A stretch of 64,000 bases of DNA from Saccharothrix sp. HUAS TT1 (GCF_040744945.1 NZ_CP160453.1:6014001-6078000); one strand, 5' to 3'. Counted from the first letter of the stretch, positions 1 through 8,717 are shown. Numbers and translations: made by a program. Notes: generated from the letters alone by a model not told the origin.

Positions 1-1871
1 TGGCGGAACCGCTGTGGAACGCCGCCGGGATCGGCACGGCGCCGCTGCCGGTCAACCGCAGTGCGGTCGAATCACTGCGCGCAGAGGTCCGCGCGGCGGA
101 GACCCGGTGCCTCCGGGCCAGGTCCGCGGTCCACGTCCACCGGACGATCGTCGACCGCCTGCTGTGGCTCTTGAGCGGCCTCATCACCAGCATCGACACG
201 CTCGCCGAACAGCGCGCGGAGCTGAACGCCAGGATCGCTGTCGAACAAGCCGACCGGCGCGCGGCGCAGGAGGCACTGGGCACAGCGCTCGAGCTCAACG
301 TCCGACTCGCCGAGGCACGACACCGACTCCCCCAGGCCGAGCAGCAGTTGGACCGGGCACACGCCCAGTTGGCGCGGGCGAACCGGATCCACCAGGACGC
401 GATCGGCGACCACCTGCACCTCCGTCAACGACTCCTCGAACTCGGTGGTGCCACCACCACCGACCGCGCGGCCTCCTTCGAGCTCGCCGCGCACAACGAC
501 CACGAACTCATGGGCAGCCTCGACCAGGTCGTGGCCGACGCGGTGCTCACCGCCAGTCGCCAGGCCCTCGACGGCGCTGCCGCCGAACTGGACGACCTGG
601 CCGGTCCGCCACGCGTACCGGGGGGCGCGCACCTGGCGGACCCGCTGCCCGACGCCCGGTTGCTCGCCGCGTTGAGCGGTGGTGATCGGGCTCCGCAGCA
701 GTGCGTGCTGCGCGTGGTCGACGCGCTGGTCCACGAGATGCCGTCGCACGGCGGCCACGACCGCACGACGATCGACATCGTGCTGCGGCGCGGGACCGGC
801 GAAGCGATCGAGGCAGTCGTCGTCCGCGCCCGAGGACGCCGGCTCACCTCGGTCGGGCTGCCCCTGTTGGCGGCAGCGTACCCGTTGGGCAGGAAGATCA
901 CGGTGGGTGCGGTCACGGACGGCAGGTGGACCGAGTTCGAACTCGACCTGGGTGAACTCGGCGCCGGCCGGCGCCCGACCTCCCGGAGGCGGACGTCGGG
1001 CGCCGAGCCGCCCACCGACGTGGAGGTCGTCATCACCGACGTGCACGCCGACGCCTGGCACGTGCTGCGCAGACCGCGGATGATCGCCGAGCACATCGCG
1101 GACGTGTACAGCCATGCGCTGCGCCAAGGCGACCTCCGTGTCACCGTCGACGGCGATCCGGTGGCACCTCGGCTCCCGTGCGCCTGGAGGGAGGACCGCA
1201 CGGTTCTGCGCCAAGACCAGGTGATCGCCGCGGTGCAGCACGTCGACTTCGTGTTGCCCCCGGACTTCCCCGGCACGCTCGCCCGGGAGCGACCCCGGCG
1301 CGTCCACGGGTGGTTGGGGATCCAGCGGTACCTGCACGAGGTGGACTACGGGATCGACTTCCTGTGGCGGGGCCGCAAGATCCTCGTCCGCGACAAGCGG
1401 CTGTTCACCTGGAACGACCCCCACCACGTCGAGCCGCAGCTGCGCGAGTACCCGGTGGACCTGCCGAACCAGGGGCGGATCATCGGCGAGATCCACTGCG
1501 ACGACTTCGACGTGAACTTCCAGAAGAACGACTTCGAGATCACCGACGACACCCGAGGGCGACTGGCAGCGGGTATCCGCGGCACCGGGCCGATCCTTCC
1601 GATGGCCGCTCGCACACGCGGGTACCCGGAGAACACCAGTCCGCTCGGCCTCTTGGTGCACGGCTTCCGTCGCAGCAGCCCCGGCCTGCGCTGGTTGATG
1701 CCGGGCGACGGTCAGTCATCGCTGCACGAACTGTCACGCCAGTGGGCCGAACGCTTCCGAGCCGGCGACCCCGCGTTCCAGGACGACCGGATCTGGTACG
1801 AAGCAGCCCGTGATCACGAACTGCTCGCGCGCCCCGGGACGACGGCCACGGTGGTCCACCCGTCCGGGTGA
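1..1871 (+). CDS. GHKL/MORC-like ATPase, C-terminal part (left-truncated)
   Basis: The frame is open from base 3 at the left edge, so the gene starts outside the window; the first internal start candidate is TTG at 171. About 622 residues are visible. The first ~130 are rich in Arg, Glu, Ala and Leu with heptad-like spacing and probably form a coiled coil. The middle keeps the outline of a GHKL ATPase (a D-A-L-V-H-E stretch near base 720), but the catalytic Asn and the DxGxG loop are not recognisable. The last third is much better preserved: YGIDFLWRGRKI, YPVDLP and GRIIGEIHCDDFDVNFQKND match the transducer (S5-like) half of MORC/HSP90-type ATP-binding proteins. It could be a pseudo-ATPase, or the active ATPase half may lie upstream. 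It ends 11 nt before the convergent icmF stop. The family call for the C-terminal half is fairly firm; function is unknown. Confidence 0.6.
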   Translation, partial: AEPLWNAAGIGTAPLPVNRSAVESLRAEVRAAETRCLRARSAVHVHRTIVDRLLWLLSGLITSIDTLAEQRAELNARIAVEQADRRAAQEALGTALELNVRLAEARHRLPQAEQQLDRAHAQLARANRIHQDAIGDHLHLRQRLLELGGATTTDRAASFELAAHNDHELMGSLDQVVADAVLTASRQALDGAAAELDDLAGPPRVPGGAHLADPLPDARLLAALSGGDRAPQQCVLRVVDALVHEMPSHGGHDRTTIDIVLRRGTGEAIEAVVVRARGRRLTSVGLPLLAAAYPLGRKITVGAVTDGRWTEFELDLGELGAGRRPTSRRRTSGAEPPTDVEVVITDVHADAWHVLRRPRMIAEHIADVYSHALRQGDLRVTVDGDPVAPRLPCAWREDRTVLRQDQVIAAVQHVDFVLPPDFPGTLARERPRRVHGWLGIQRYLHEVDYGIDFLWRGRKILVRDKRLFTWNDPHHVEPQLREYPVDLPNQGRIIGEIHCDDFDVNFQKNDFEITDDTRGRLAAGIRGTGPILPMAARTRGYPENTSPLGLLVHGFRRSSPGLRWLMPGDGQSSLHELSRQWAERFRAGDPAFQDDRIWYEAARDHELLARPGTTATVVHPSG

Positions 1872-1882
1872 ACCACCGAGCG

Positions 1883-4800
1883 TCAGACGTTGCGCCGGTA
1901 CTGGCCGCCCACCTCGAAGAACGCCTCGGTGATCTGCCCCAGCGTGCACACCCGCGCCGCGTCCACCAGGACCTCGAACACGTTCTCCCCCGACGCCGCG
2001 GCCTCCTTCAACCGGCGCAGGGCGGGCTCCGCCTCGGCGGCGTGCGCGGCGGCGAAGGAGCGGGTCCGCTCGACCTGGGAGCGCTTCTCCTCCTCCGTCG
2101 CCCGCGCCAGCTCGATCGACACGTGCTCGCGCTCCCCGCCCTCCGGCAGGAACGTGTTCACCCCGATCAGCGGCAGCGAGCCGTCGTGCTTGCGCTGCTC
2201 GTACAGCATCGACTCGTCCTGGATCCGGCCGCGCTGGTAACCGGTCTCCATCGCGCCCAGCACGCCGCCGCGCTCGGAGATCCGGTCGAACTCCGCCAGC
2301 ACCGCCTCCTCGACCAGGTCGGTCAGCTCCTCGACCACGAACGAGCCCTGCAGCGGGTTCTCGTTCGCCGACAGGCCCCACTCCTTGTTGATGATCAGCT
2401 GGATCGCCATCGCCCGCCGCACCGACGACTCGGTCGGCGTGGTGATCGCCTCGTCGTAGGCGTTGGTGTGCAGGGAGTTCGTGTTGTCGTACAGCGCGCA
2501 CAGCGCCTGCAGCGTGGTCCGGATGTCGTTGAAGTCCATCTCCTGCGCGTGCAGCGACCGACCGGACGTCTGCACGTGGTACTTGAACTTCTGCGACCGC
2601 TCGTTGGCCCCGTAGCGCTCCCGCATCGCGACCGCCCAGATCCGCCGCGCCACCCGGCCGATCACGCTGTACTCGGCGTCCATCCCGTTGGAGAAGAAGA
2701 ACGACAGGTTCGGCGCGAAGTCGTCCACGTCCATGCCCCGCGCCAGGTACGACTCCACGTAGGTGAACCCGTTGGCCAGCGTGAACGCGAGCTGGCTGAT
2801 GGGGTTCGCCCCCGCCTCGGCGATGTGGTAGCCCGAGATCGACACCGAGTAGAAGTTGCGCACCCCCTGCCGGATGAACCACTCCTGGATGTCGGCCATC
2901 ATCCGCAGCGAGAACTCGGTGGAGAAGATGCAGGTGTTCTGCCCCTGGTCCTCCTTCAGGATGTCCGCCTGCACAGTGCCGCGCACGGTCGCCAGGGCCC
3001 GTGCCCGCAGCTCCCGCGCCTCCGCCTCGGACGGCTCCCGCCCGTGCTCGGCCCGGAACTCCTCCACCTGCTGGTCGATCACCGTGTTCAGGAAGAACGC
3101 CAGGATCGTGGGCGCCGGGCCGTTGATCGTCATCGACACCGACGTGGTGGGCGAGACCAGGTCGAACCCCTCGTACAGCGCCTTCATGTCGTCCAGCGTC
3201 GCGATGGACACCCCGGACGTGCCGATCTTGCCGTAGACGTCCGGCGGGGTGTCGGGGTCGCGGCCGTAGAGCGTCACCGAGTCGAACGCGGTGGACAGCC
3301 GGGTCGCCTCCGAGCCCTTCGACAGGTACTTGAACCGGCGGTTCGTCCGGAACGCGTCGCCCTCGCCCGCGAACATCCGCGCCGGGTCCTCGCCGTCGCG
3401 CTTGAACGGGAACACCCCCGCCGTGTACGGGAAGTGGCCGGGCAGGTTCTCCTTGCGCAGGAACCGCAGCAGCGTGCCGTCGTCCTCGTAGCGCGGCAAC
3501 GACACCCGGCGCACCTCGTTGCCGGACAACGTCTCCCGCACCAGCTTGGTGCGGATCTCCCGGTCCCGCACCTTCACGACCATCTCGTCGCCGCTGTACG
3601 CCTCGACCACGCCCGGCCACGACGCCAGCAGCTCCGCCGACACCGCGTCGACCCGCCCCTCCGCCGACACCAGCAGCGACGAGATCGCCTCCGTGTCGTG
3701 CCCGGCCGACTCCAGCTCGGCCCGCGCCGCCCGCAGGTGCGCCACCCGCCGCACCGCGTCCACGTGCGTCTCCGTCGCCCGGTGGTAGCCGCGCACGGTC
3801 TCGGCGATCTCGGCCAGGTACCGCACCCTGGTCGCGGGCACCACCGTCGCCGCCGACGTCGACACCCGGCCCGGCACGACCGGCAGCACGCCCTCGGCCA
3901 CGTCCAGCCCGCGCTGCGCCAGCTCACCGCGCAGGTGCTGGTACAGGGCGGTCACGCCGTCGTCGTTGAACGTCGCCGCCGACGTGCCGAAGACCGGCAT
4001 GTCCTCCCACGACGACCCGAACGCCTCCCGGTTGCGCACCAGCTGCCTGGCCACGTCGCGACGCGCGTCCTCCGCGCCCCGGCGCTCGAACTTGTTGATC
4101 GCCACCGCGTCGGCGAAGTCCAGCATGTCGATCTTCTCCAGCTGCGACGCGGCGCCGAACTCCGGCGTCATCACGTACAGCGAGAGGTCGACGAACGGCA
4201 CGATCGCCGCGTCGCCCTGGCCGATGCCGGGCGTCTCCACCACGATCAGGTCGAACCCGGCCGCCTTGCACGCCAGGATCGCGTCGGACAGCCCTTCCGG
4301 CACCTCCGAGCCGGCCCGGCGGGTCGCCAGCGACCGGAAGAAGACGCGGTCGCCGTCCAGGCAGTTCATCCGGATCCGGTCGCCGAGCAGCGCGCCGCCG
4401 CCGCGCCGGCGGGTCGGGTCGACCGCCAGCACCGCGACCCGCAGCTTGTCCTGCTGGTCCAGCCGGAACCGGCGGACCAGCTCGTCGGTCAGCGACGACT
4501 TGCCGGAACCACCCGTTCCGGTGATTCCCAGTACCGGCACCGGCCGTTCGGCGGCGGCCCGCGCCACCCGTTCGTGTACATCATCGGGCAGCACACCGGC
4601 CTCGATGAACGTGATCGCGCGGGCCAGCACGTCCTCGCTGCCCGCGAACAGCCCGTCCCACGACGACGGCGGGCGCTCGGCCAGCGGGCGGTCGCACGCC
4701 TCGACCATCGTGTTGATCATCCGGGCCAGGCCCAGCTGCTGGCCGTCGGCCGGCGAGAAGATCCGCGCCACCCCGCGCGAGTGCAGCAGCTCGATCTCCT

Positions 4801-5122
4801 CCGGCACGATCACGCCGCCACCGCCGCCGAAGACCTTGATGTGCCCCGCGCCGCGCTCGGCCAGCAGTTCGACCAGGTAGCTGAAGTACTCGACGTGCCC
4901 GCCCTGGTAGGCGCTGATCGCGATGCCCTGGACGTCCTCCTGCACGGCCGCGGCGACGACCTCGCGGACCGACCGGTTGTGGCCGAGGTGCACGACCTCG
5001 GCGCCCTGGGACTGCAGGATGCGCCGCATGATGTTGATCGCGGCGTCGTGCCCGTCGAACAGGCTGGCGGCGGTCACGAAGCGGACCGGGTGCAGCGGGG
5101 TGTGCAGCGGTGCAGCGGTCAC
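1883..5122 (-). CDS. icmF: Fused isobutyryl-CoA mutase IcmF
   Basis: This is the adenosylcobalamin-dependent enzyme that interconverts isobutyryl-CoA and n-butyryl-CoA and carries its own G-protein chaperone. Domains in order are visible: an N-terminal B12-binding domain (LFDGHDAAIN near residue 25; the GGGGGVI loop near 100), a MeaB-type GTPase (P-loop GTGGSGKSS near 202-210, followed by VVETPGIGQGD), a linker, and a mutase TIM barrel from about residue 520 (ENLPGHFPYTAGVFPFK). The length of 1079 residues is usual for IcmF. A GTG at 5155 is possible, but GTG at 5122 has GAAGGAG six bases ahead and directly precedes the conserved start. No other mutase or acyl-CoA gene lies beside it. It probably serves branched-chain acyl-CoA metabolism and supply of butyryl-type units. 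Confidence 0.95.
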   Translation of the reverse strand: MTAAPLHTPLHPVRFVTAASLFDGHDAAINIMRRILQSQGAEVVHLGHNRSVREVVAAAVQEDVQGIAISAYQGGHVEYFSYLVELLAERGAGHIKVFGGGGGVIVPEEIELLHSRGVARIFSPADGQQLGLARMINTMVEACDRPLAERPPSSWDGLFAGSEDVLARAITFIEAGVLPDDVHERVARAAAERPVPVLGITGTGGSGKSSLTDELVRRFRLDQQDKLRVAVLAVDPTRRRGGGALLGDRIRMNCLDGDRVFFRSLATRRAGSEVPEGLSDAILACKAAGFDLIVVETPGIGQGDAAIVPFVDLSLYVMTPEFGAASQLEKIDMLDFADAVAINKFERRGAEDARRDVARQLVRNREAFGSSWEDMPVFGTSAATFNDDGVTALYQHLRGELAQRGLDVAEGVLPVVPGRVSTSAATVVPATRVRYLAEIAETVRGYHRATETHVDAVRRVAHLRAARAELESAGHDTEAISSLLVSAEGRVDAVSAELLASWPGVVEAYSGDEMVVKVRDREIRTKLVRETLSGNEVRRVSLPRYEDDGTLLRFLRKENLPGHFPYTAGVFPFKRDGEDPARMFAGEGDAFRTNRRFKYLSKGSEATRLSTAFDSVTLYGRDPDTPPDVYGKIGTSGVSIATLDDMKALYEGFDLVSPTTSVSMTINGPAPTILAFFLNTVIDQQVEEFRAEHGREPSEAEARELRARALATVRGTVQADILKEDQGQNTCIFSTEFSLRMMADIQEWFIRQGVRNFYSVSISGYHIAEAGANPISQLAFTLANGFTYVESYLARGMDVDDFAPNLSFFFSNGMDAEYSVIGRVARRIWAVAMRERYGANERSQKFKYHVQTSGRSLHAQEMDFNDIRTTLQALCALYDNTNSLHTNAYDEAITTPTESSVRRAMAIQLIINKEWGLSANENPLQGSFVVEELTDLVEEAVLAEFDRISERGGVLGAMETGYQRGRIQDESMLYEQRKHDGSLPLIGVNTFLPEGGEREHVSIELARATEEEKRSQVERTRSFAAAHAAEAEPALRRLKEAAASGENVFEVLVDAARVCTLGQITEAFFEVGGQYRRNV

Positions 5123-5273
5123 GACCGGCTCCTTCGGCAGCGTGGATCTTCCCACCAGATTACTAGGACATCCATCTATCGGAAGTACGAGGAGTTGTGC
5201 GGCAGGTCACCCTGGCCGCGCGCCGCGAAGAACACGCGTGTAACTTCCGTCCAAACGGGGTAGAGGATCTTCC

Positions 5274-5441
5274 ATGAGCAGCACACCTATCTACGACGAG
5301 CTGGCAGCCATCCTGCTCGCCGACCACCCTGGCGCCGCCGAATCGGCGACCGCCGGGAAGCCGCAGACCGAGCCGGTGGACGAGGCGTCCAAGCAGGTCA
5401 GGACCGGTGGCAGACGGCGCAAGCCGGAGCCGGACGCGTGA
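5274..5441 (+). CDS. Small acidic/basic protein of unknown function (55 aa)
   Basis: An ATG at 5274 opens a 55-residue frame that begins MSSTPIYDELAAILLADHPG and ends in a basic tail (GGRRRKPEPDA). The upstream GTAGAGGATCTTCC could serve as a weak ribosome site. Codon third positions are strongly GC-biased, as in real genes of this genome. It is divergent from icmF, with about 150 nt between the two starts, and two hairpins follow its stop. The I-Y-D-E-L start is of a type seen in short conserved actinomycete proteins, but I recognise no function. It may be an expressed partner of icmF or a free-standing small gene. Confidence 0.6.
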   Translation: MSSTPIYDELAAILLADHPGAAESATAGKPQTEPVDEASKQVRTGGRRRKPEPDA

Positions 5442-5445
5442 TGCT

Positions 5446-5463
5446 CTTCAGTCAACACTGAAG
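5446..5463. terminator. Hairpin just after the small ORF
   Basis: The 7-bp arms CTTCAGT and ACTGAAG enclose a 4-nt loop, starting 5 nt after the stop of the small gene. There is no T-tract, as is common in high-GC actinomycetes. Confidence 0.5.
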
Positions 5464-5477
5464 CTATAGAACACATC

Positions 5478-5501
5478 GGGGTCGAACTCCTGTTCGACCC
5501 C
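5478..5501. terminator. Second tandem hairpin in front of the AlkB-like gene
   Basis: The 9-bp arms GGGGTCGAA and TTCGACCCC enclose a 6-nt loop. The structure ends 6 nt before the possible ATG at 5508 and 18 nt before the GTG at 5520. It may be a terminator for the small gene or a leader structure that covers the translation start of the dioxygenase gene. Confidence 0.55.
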
Positions 5502-5507
5502 CGCGCT

Positions 5508-6137
5508 ATGCTCGGGCCCGTGCAGGTGTCGCTGTTCGACGACGGGGCCGAGGCGCCCGCGCTGCGCCCGCTGAGCGGCCTGCGGCGAACCGCCCTGGGG
5601 GACGGCGCGTGGGTCGACGTGCTCCCCGGCTGGCTGACCGGCGCGGACGCGGTGTTCCGCCGCCTGGTCGCCGAGGTCCCCTGGCGCGCCGAGCGCAGGC
5701 AGATGTACGAGCGCGTGGTCGACGTCCCGCGCCTGCTCCGCTTCTACGACGAGACCACGCCGCTGCCGGACCCGGTGCTGACGCGCGCCCGGGCCGAGCT
5801 GAGCGCCTGGTACGCCGACGAGCTCGGCGAGCCGTTCCGCACCGCCGGCCTCTGCTACTACCGCGACGGCCGGGACTCCGTCGCCTGGCACGGTGACACG
5901 ATCGGGCGAGGTTCGACCGAGGACACGATGGTGGCGATCGTGTCGGTGGGCACGCCCCGCGCGCTGGCGCTGCGACCCCGAGGTGGTGGCACGACCCTGC
6001 GGTACGCGCTCGGCCACGGCGACCTGATCGTCATGGGCGGGTCGTGCCAGCGGACGTGGGAGCACGCCGTGCCCAAGGCGGCGAAGGCGGTCGGTCCGCG
6101 CATCAGCATCCAGTTCCGGCCGCGCGGCGTCCGCTGA
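5508..6137 (+). CDS. AlkB-type 2-oxoglutarate/Fe(II) dioxygenase
   Basis: This is likely an oxidative demethylase of alkylated nucleic acid bases. The Fe(II) triad is visible: H and D in AWHGDTIGRG near residue 131, and the distal H in TWEHAVPK near 187. The 2-oxoglutarate-binding Arg pair follows in RISIQFRPRG at the end. At 209 residues it has the usual length of short bacterial AlkB homologues. A GTG at 5520 (start VQVSLFDD) may be the true start, since the ATG at 5508 sits beside the hairpin. The gene stands alone between an unknown small ORF and a decayed region. Confidence 0.9.
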   Translation: MLGPVQVSLFDDGAEAPALRPLSGLRRTALGDGAWVDVLPGWLTGADAVFRRLVAEVPWRAERRQMYERVVDVPRLLRFYDETTPLPDPVLTRARAELSAWYADELGEPFRTAGLCYYRDGRDSVAWHGDTIGRGSTEDTMVAIVSVGTPRALALRPRGGGTTLRYALGHGDLIVMGGSCQRTWEHAVPKAAKAVGPRISIQFRPRGVR

Positions 6138-6162
6138 CGCCCTTCGCGGCAGCGCGGAGATC

Positions 6163-6407
6163 CATGACCGGCGCCCTCACAGCGGCCGCGGTGGCCATGA
6201 GCGGCGTCATCGCGGCGGCCTCTCCGACACCTGGGACAACGACCCGTCCAACGACGAGGACTGCGGCTGGCGGGGCGGCAAGGCGGGTCGTGGAACCCCA
6301 ATGCGCCGTCGCTCGGCGCGGGCGCGTCGGTGGCGCTCGGCTTCACCGCGAACGGCGCACGGCGAGCACGCCTGCCGGTGTGACATTGGGCGGAGCAGCC
6401 TGCACGG
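6163..6407 (+). pseudogene. Remnant of a secreted carbohydrate-active enzyme with a CBM2-like end
   Basis: An ATG at 6163 begins a short hydrophobic Ala-rich stretch like a signal peptide (TGALTAAAVAMSGVIAAAS). It continues in one frame as DTWDNDPSNDEDCGW and then, one frame over, as WNPNAPSLGAGASVALGFTANG, ending in TGA near 6407. The last segment closely resembles the C-terminal strand pattern of family 2 carbohydrate-binding modules. Only about 80 codons of a normally much longer gene are left, with at least one frameshift. I infer a collapsed cellulase- or chitinase-type gene. No intact neighbour supplies the missing part. Confidence 0.5.
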
Positions 6408-6443
6408 CGTGACACTCCGACGAAAGGCCGTGGGGGCACGGCA

Positions 6444-6485
6444 GCGCGGCGGGCGCCCGGGTCGCGACCCGGGCGCCCGCCGCGC
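6444..6485. terminator. 42-bp perfect palindrome without loop
   Basis: The sequence around GGGTCGCGACCC is perfectly self-complementary for 42 bp with no spacer. It lies 6 nt downstream of the minus-strand ATP-grasp/CsbD stop and downstream of the plus-strand remnant, so it can act as a bidirectional terminator. Confidence 0.7.
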
Positions 6486-6491
6486 GGGGCG

Positions 6492-7541
6492 TCACTTGCG
6501 GAACGCGTCCTTGACCTTCTCGGCAGCCTGCTTGAGGTTGCCCTTCACCTGATCGCCCCTGCCCTCGGCCTCCAGGTCCCGGTCGTCGGTGGCGCGACCG
6601 GTCGTCTCCTTGACCTTGCCCTTGAGCTCGTCCGCCTTGGCGTCGAACTTGTCGTCAATGCCCATGACGTCCGAGTACCCGTCGGTGACCAGCGGAAAAC
6701 GCGCCTGCTCGATGATCCGGATCATGGTTTCGGGAGCGGTGGTCCGCGGCCGGTCGCTCACCTGCCCGTCGCCCAGCTCCACCACCCGCCACGCGCCGTC
6801 CGCGCGCCGGGCCAGGTCGACGGTGACGAACCGCAGGCGCCGCACCAGCGGGCCGATCGCGGTGACGTCCGGCGCGTCGACGACGTCGTCGGGGGTGTCG
6901 GGGTGCGGTCCGACGAGCGCGCACGCGCCGTCCACCCACCACGTGCGGACCTCGGCGGAGGTGAACGGCTCGAAGCGGCGCAGCACGAAGCCGCCGGTCG
7001 CGTCGTCGTCCCTCAGCTCGGTGAAGCGGCGGGCGACGGCCCAGGACGCGTCGGCGTCGGCCAGGTCGGGGATGTAGGCGGCTTCGTGCCAGTGGTGCTT
7101 CACCGACTTGGTGAAGTCGCGCAGCACGGCTGGTCCGGCGCCGAGGCGTTCGCGGGCCCGCTCGAAGCCGTCCCGGTCGAAGCCGTCGGTCCAGGCGGAC
7201 TCCGGCGTCAGGTCCTTGAAGTCGTCGTACCAGCCCGGCAGTTCGTGCGCGGTCCGGTACTGGTCGGGGCTGGTCCGCAGCACGGCGCCGCGCCGCCCGA
7301 GGGCTTCGGCGAACGCGGCGTAGTGCTCGGAGCGCAGCATCCACCCCCGGTAGACGACGTCCTCGCCGGCAGGGGCCTTGGCGACCGCGCGGTCGGCCTC
7401 GCCCCGGGCCAGGGCGTCGTGGTCGACCACCGCGACCGGGTGCCCGGCCTCCCGGGCGGCGGCGGCCTCGGGCGCGAAGTGGGGGTCCGGTCGGGTGGCG
7501 CGGAGCGGGTCCGCCGGCACCAGCAGCATCATGGCCGCCAT
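6492..7541 (-). CDS. ATP-grasp (R2K-like) protein fused to a CsbD-like stress domain
   Basis: A single open frame of 349 codons holds two families. Residues 1-~285 (start MAAMMLLVPADPLRA) look like the DUF4343/R2K-clade ATP-grasp proteins; the segments DVVYRGWML, GPAVLRDFTKSVKHHW and WRVVELGDGQVSDRP fit that fold's binding strands. The last 57 residues, from MGIDDKFDAKADELKGK to the end, are a complete CsbD-like domain, normally a separate stress-induced protein. No stop codon separates them, and no Shine-Dalgarno precedes the internal ATG at 6663. It is therefore either a genuine fusion or a read-through caused by loss of the first stop. ATG at 7532 or 7529 are alternative starts; no strong ribosome site is seen. 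Substrate unknown. Confidence 0.7.
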   Translation of the reverse strand: MAAMMLLVPADPLRATRPDPHFAPEAAAAREAGHPVAVVDHDALARGEADRAVAKAPAGEDVVYRGWMLRSEHYAAFAEALGRRGAVLRTSPDQYRTAHELPGWYDDFKDLTPESAWTDGFDRDGFERARERLGAGPAVLRDFTKSVKHHWHEAAYIPDLADADASWAVARRFTELRDDDATGGFVLRRFEPFTSAEVRTWWVDGACALVGPHPDTPDDVVDAPDVTAIGPLVRRLRFVTVDLARRADGAWRVVELGDGQVSDRPRTTAPETMIRIIEQARFPLVTDGYSDVMGIDDKFDAKADELKGKVKETTGRATDDRDLEAEGRGDQVKGNLKQAAEKVKDAFRK

Positions 7542-7588
7542 CGTGGTCGGCCGGGGCCGCGGGCGCCGGCGGATTGGGCCCTGTGCGC

Positions 7589-8677
7589 TTACGGGTGGGT
7601 GAGGCCGGCCATCAGCAGACCCACGAAGTGGTCCATGTCCGCCAGCAGGCAGGGCAGTTGCGCGTGCTTGCCGGTGCAGCCCTCCGCCCAACCGCTGCCG
7701 TCGCCGTAGTCGACGAACGTGTGCGGGATGCCCGCCGCCACCAGGTGGTCCCGGGTGACGAGGTTCGTCGCCCAGGCCCGGTTCTCCACCACGGCCTGGA
7801 CCGGGTCCACGGTGAGGTCGCCGCCGTTGCCGGTGTAGAGGGCGACGCCCATGCCGCGCAGCGGGCCGACGTGCTGGGCCGGGCTCTCCCGGTTCCACAC
7901 GCCGTCCAGCGGCCAGATCGGCGGACCGAAGATCGCGTCGATCGGGACCGTCGGCGTGCCGCTGCCGGGCAGCTGCGTGGTGGCGACGACCGTCGCCCGC
8001 AGCTCCTGGCTCAGCAGGTCCAGCCCGCCGGAGAAGGAGCCGACGTAGCCGAACAGCTCCGGCCGGTGCTCGGCGTAGTGCAGCGCGCCGAAGCCGCCCA
8101 TCGAGTGGCCGGAGATCGCCCGGCCGTCCCTGGTCGGGATCGTGCGCAGGTTCGCGTCCACGAACGGGACCACCTGGTCCAGGTGGAAGGTCTCCCAGTT
8201 CTGCGGGCCGAGCGCGGCGGGCGGGTTCACCCAGTTCGAGTACCAGCCCCGGCCGGAGCCGTTGGGCGCCACCGTGATCAGCGGCACGCCCGCCGTGGTC
8301 TCCTCGAACAGCCGCTGGTTCGCGACCGTGTTCGGCCGGTCCGGGTGGCCGTGCAGGTGGTACTGCACCGGGTAGCGGGTGGCGGCGTCCTGGTCGTAGC
8401 CCTCCGGCAGGGTCACCATCACCACGTGCTCGCCGGAGACCTGGCCCGCCATCACGGAGTACGCGGGCACCTGGGCGGTGCGCACGGTGAACACGAACGT
8501 GCGCCCGTTGTCGTCCACCCACGCGGGCTGGCTCACCACGGTCAGCCCGTGCCCGTCGGCGAACACCGGCGGCGCGCTCGCCGCCGGTGCGCTCGTCGCC
8601 GACGCGGCCCCGCCGGACAGCCCGAGCGCACCGACCACGGCCAGCGCGGCCCCGGTGGCGGTCAGTCGTCGCATCAT
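7589..8677 (-). CDS. Secreted esterase, antigen-85/esterase-D fold
   Basis: The protein has a Sec signal peptide (MMRRLTATGAALAVVGALGL, cleavage near ASA) and an alpha/beta-hydrolase core of the PF00756 type: TLPEGYD, YHLHGHPDRP, and the nucleophile elbow ISGHSMGGFGALHYAEHRPE with the catalytic Ser. A late His sits in LADMDHFVGLL. It is 363 residues long as started here. GTG at 8692 is possible, but GAGGGAGGGG sits just ahead of the ATG pair at 8677/8674. It probably hydrolyses an extracellular ester; the substrate is not evident from the neighbours, which are a cytoplasmic ATP-grasp gene and the ESX cassette. Confidence 0.85.
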   Translation of the reverse strand: MMRRLTATGAALAVVGALGLSGGAASATSAPAASAPPVFADGHGLTVVSQPAWVDDNGRTFVFTVRTAQVPAYSVMAGQVSGEHVVMVTLPEGYDQDAATRYPVQYHLHGHPDRPNTVANQRLFEETTAGVPLITVAPNGSGRGWYSNWVNPPAALGPQNWETFHLDQVVPFVDANLRTIPTRDGRAISGHSMGGFGALHYAEHRPELFGYVGSFSGGLDLLSQELRATVVATTQLPGSGTPTVPIDAIFGPPIWPLDGVWNRESPAQHVGPLRGMGVALYTGNGGDLTVDPVQAVVENRAWATNLVTRDHLVAAGIPHTFVDYGDGSGWAEGCTGKHAQLPCLLADMDHFVGLLMAGLTHP

Positions 8678-8717
8678 GCCCCTCCCTCTCACAGCACGTG
8701 TCCAGGTGTCGTTCCGG

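Noticed and set aside
72..1661. Long minus-strand reading frame opposite the first gene
   Set aside because: Arg/Pro/Val-rich composition and no domain pattern; it is the antisense of a well-supported frame in a GC-rich genome.
1868..5263. 1131-codon plus-strand frame opposite icmF
   Set aside because: It lies opposite a clear IcmF and reads as His/Arg/Leu-rich antisense without any motif.
8674..8692. GTG 8692 as esterase start
   Set aside because: The strong GAGGGAGGGG lies after this codon and directly precedes the ATG pair, so the downstream start is better.
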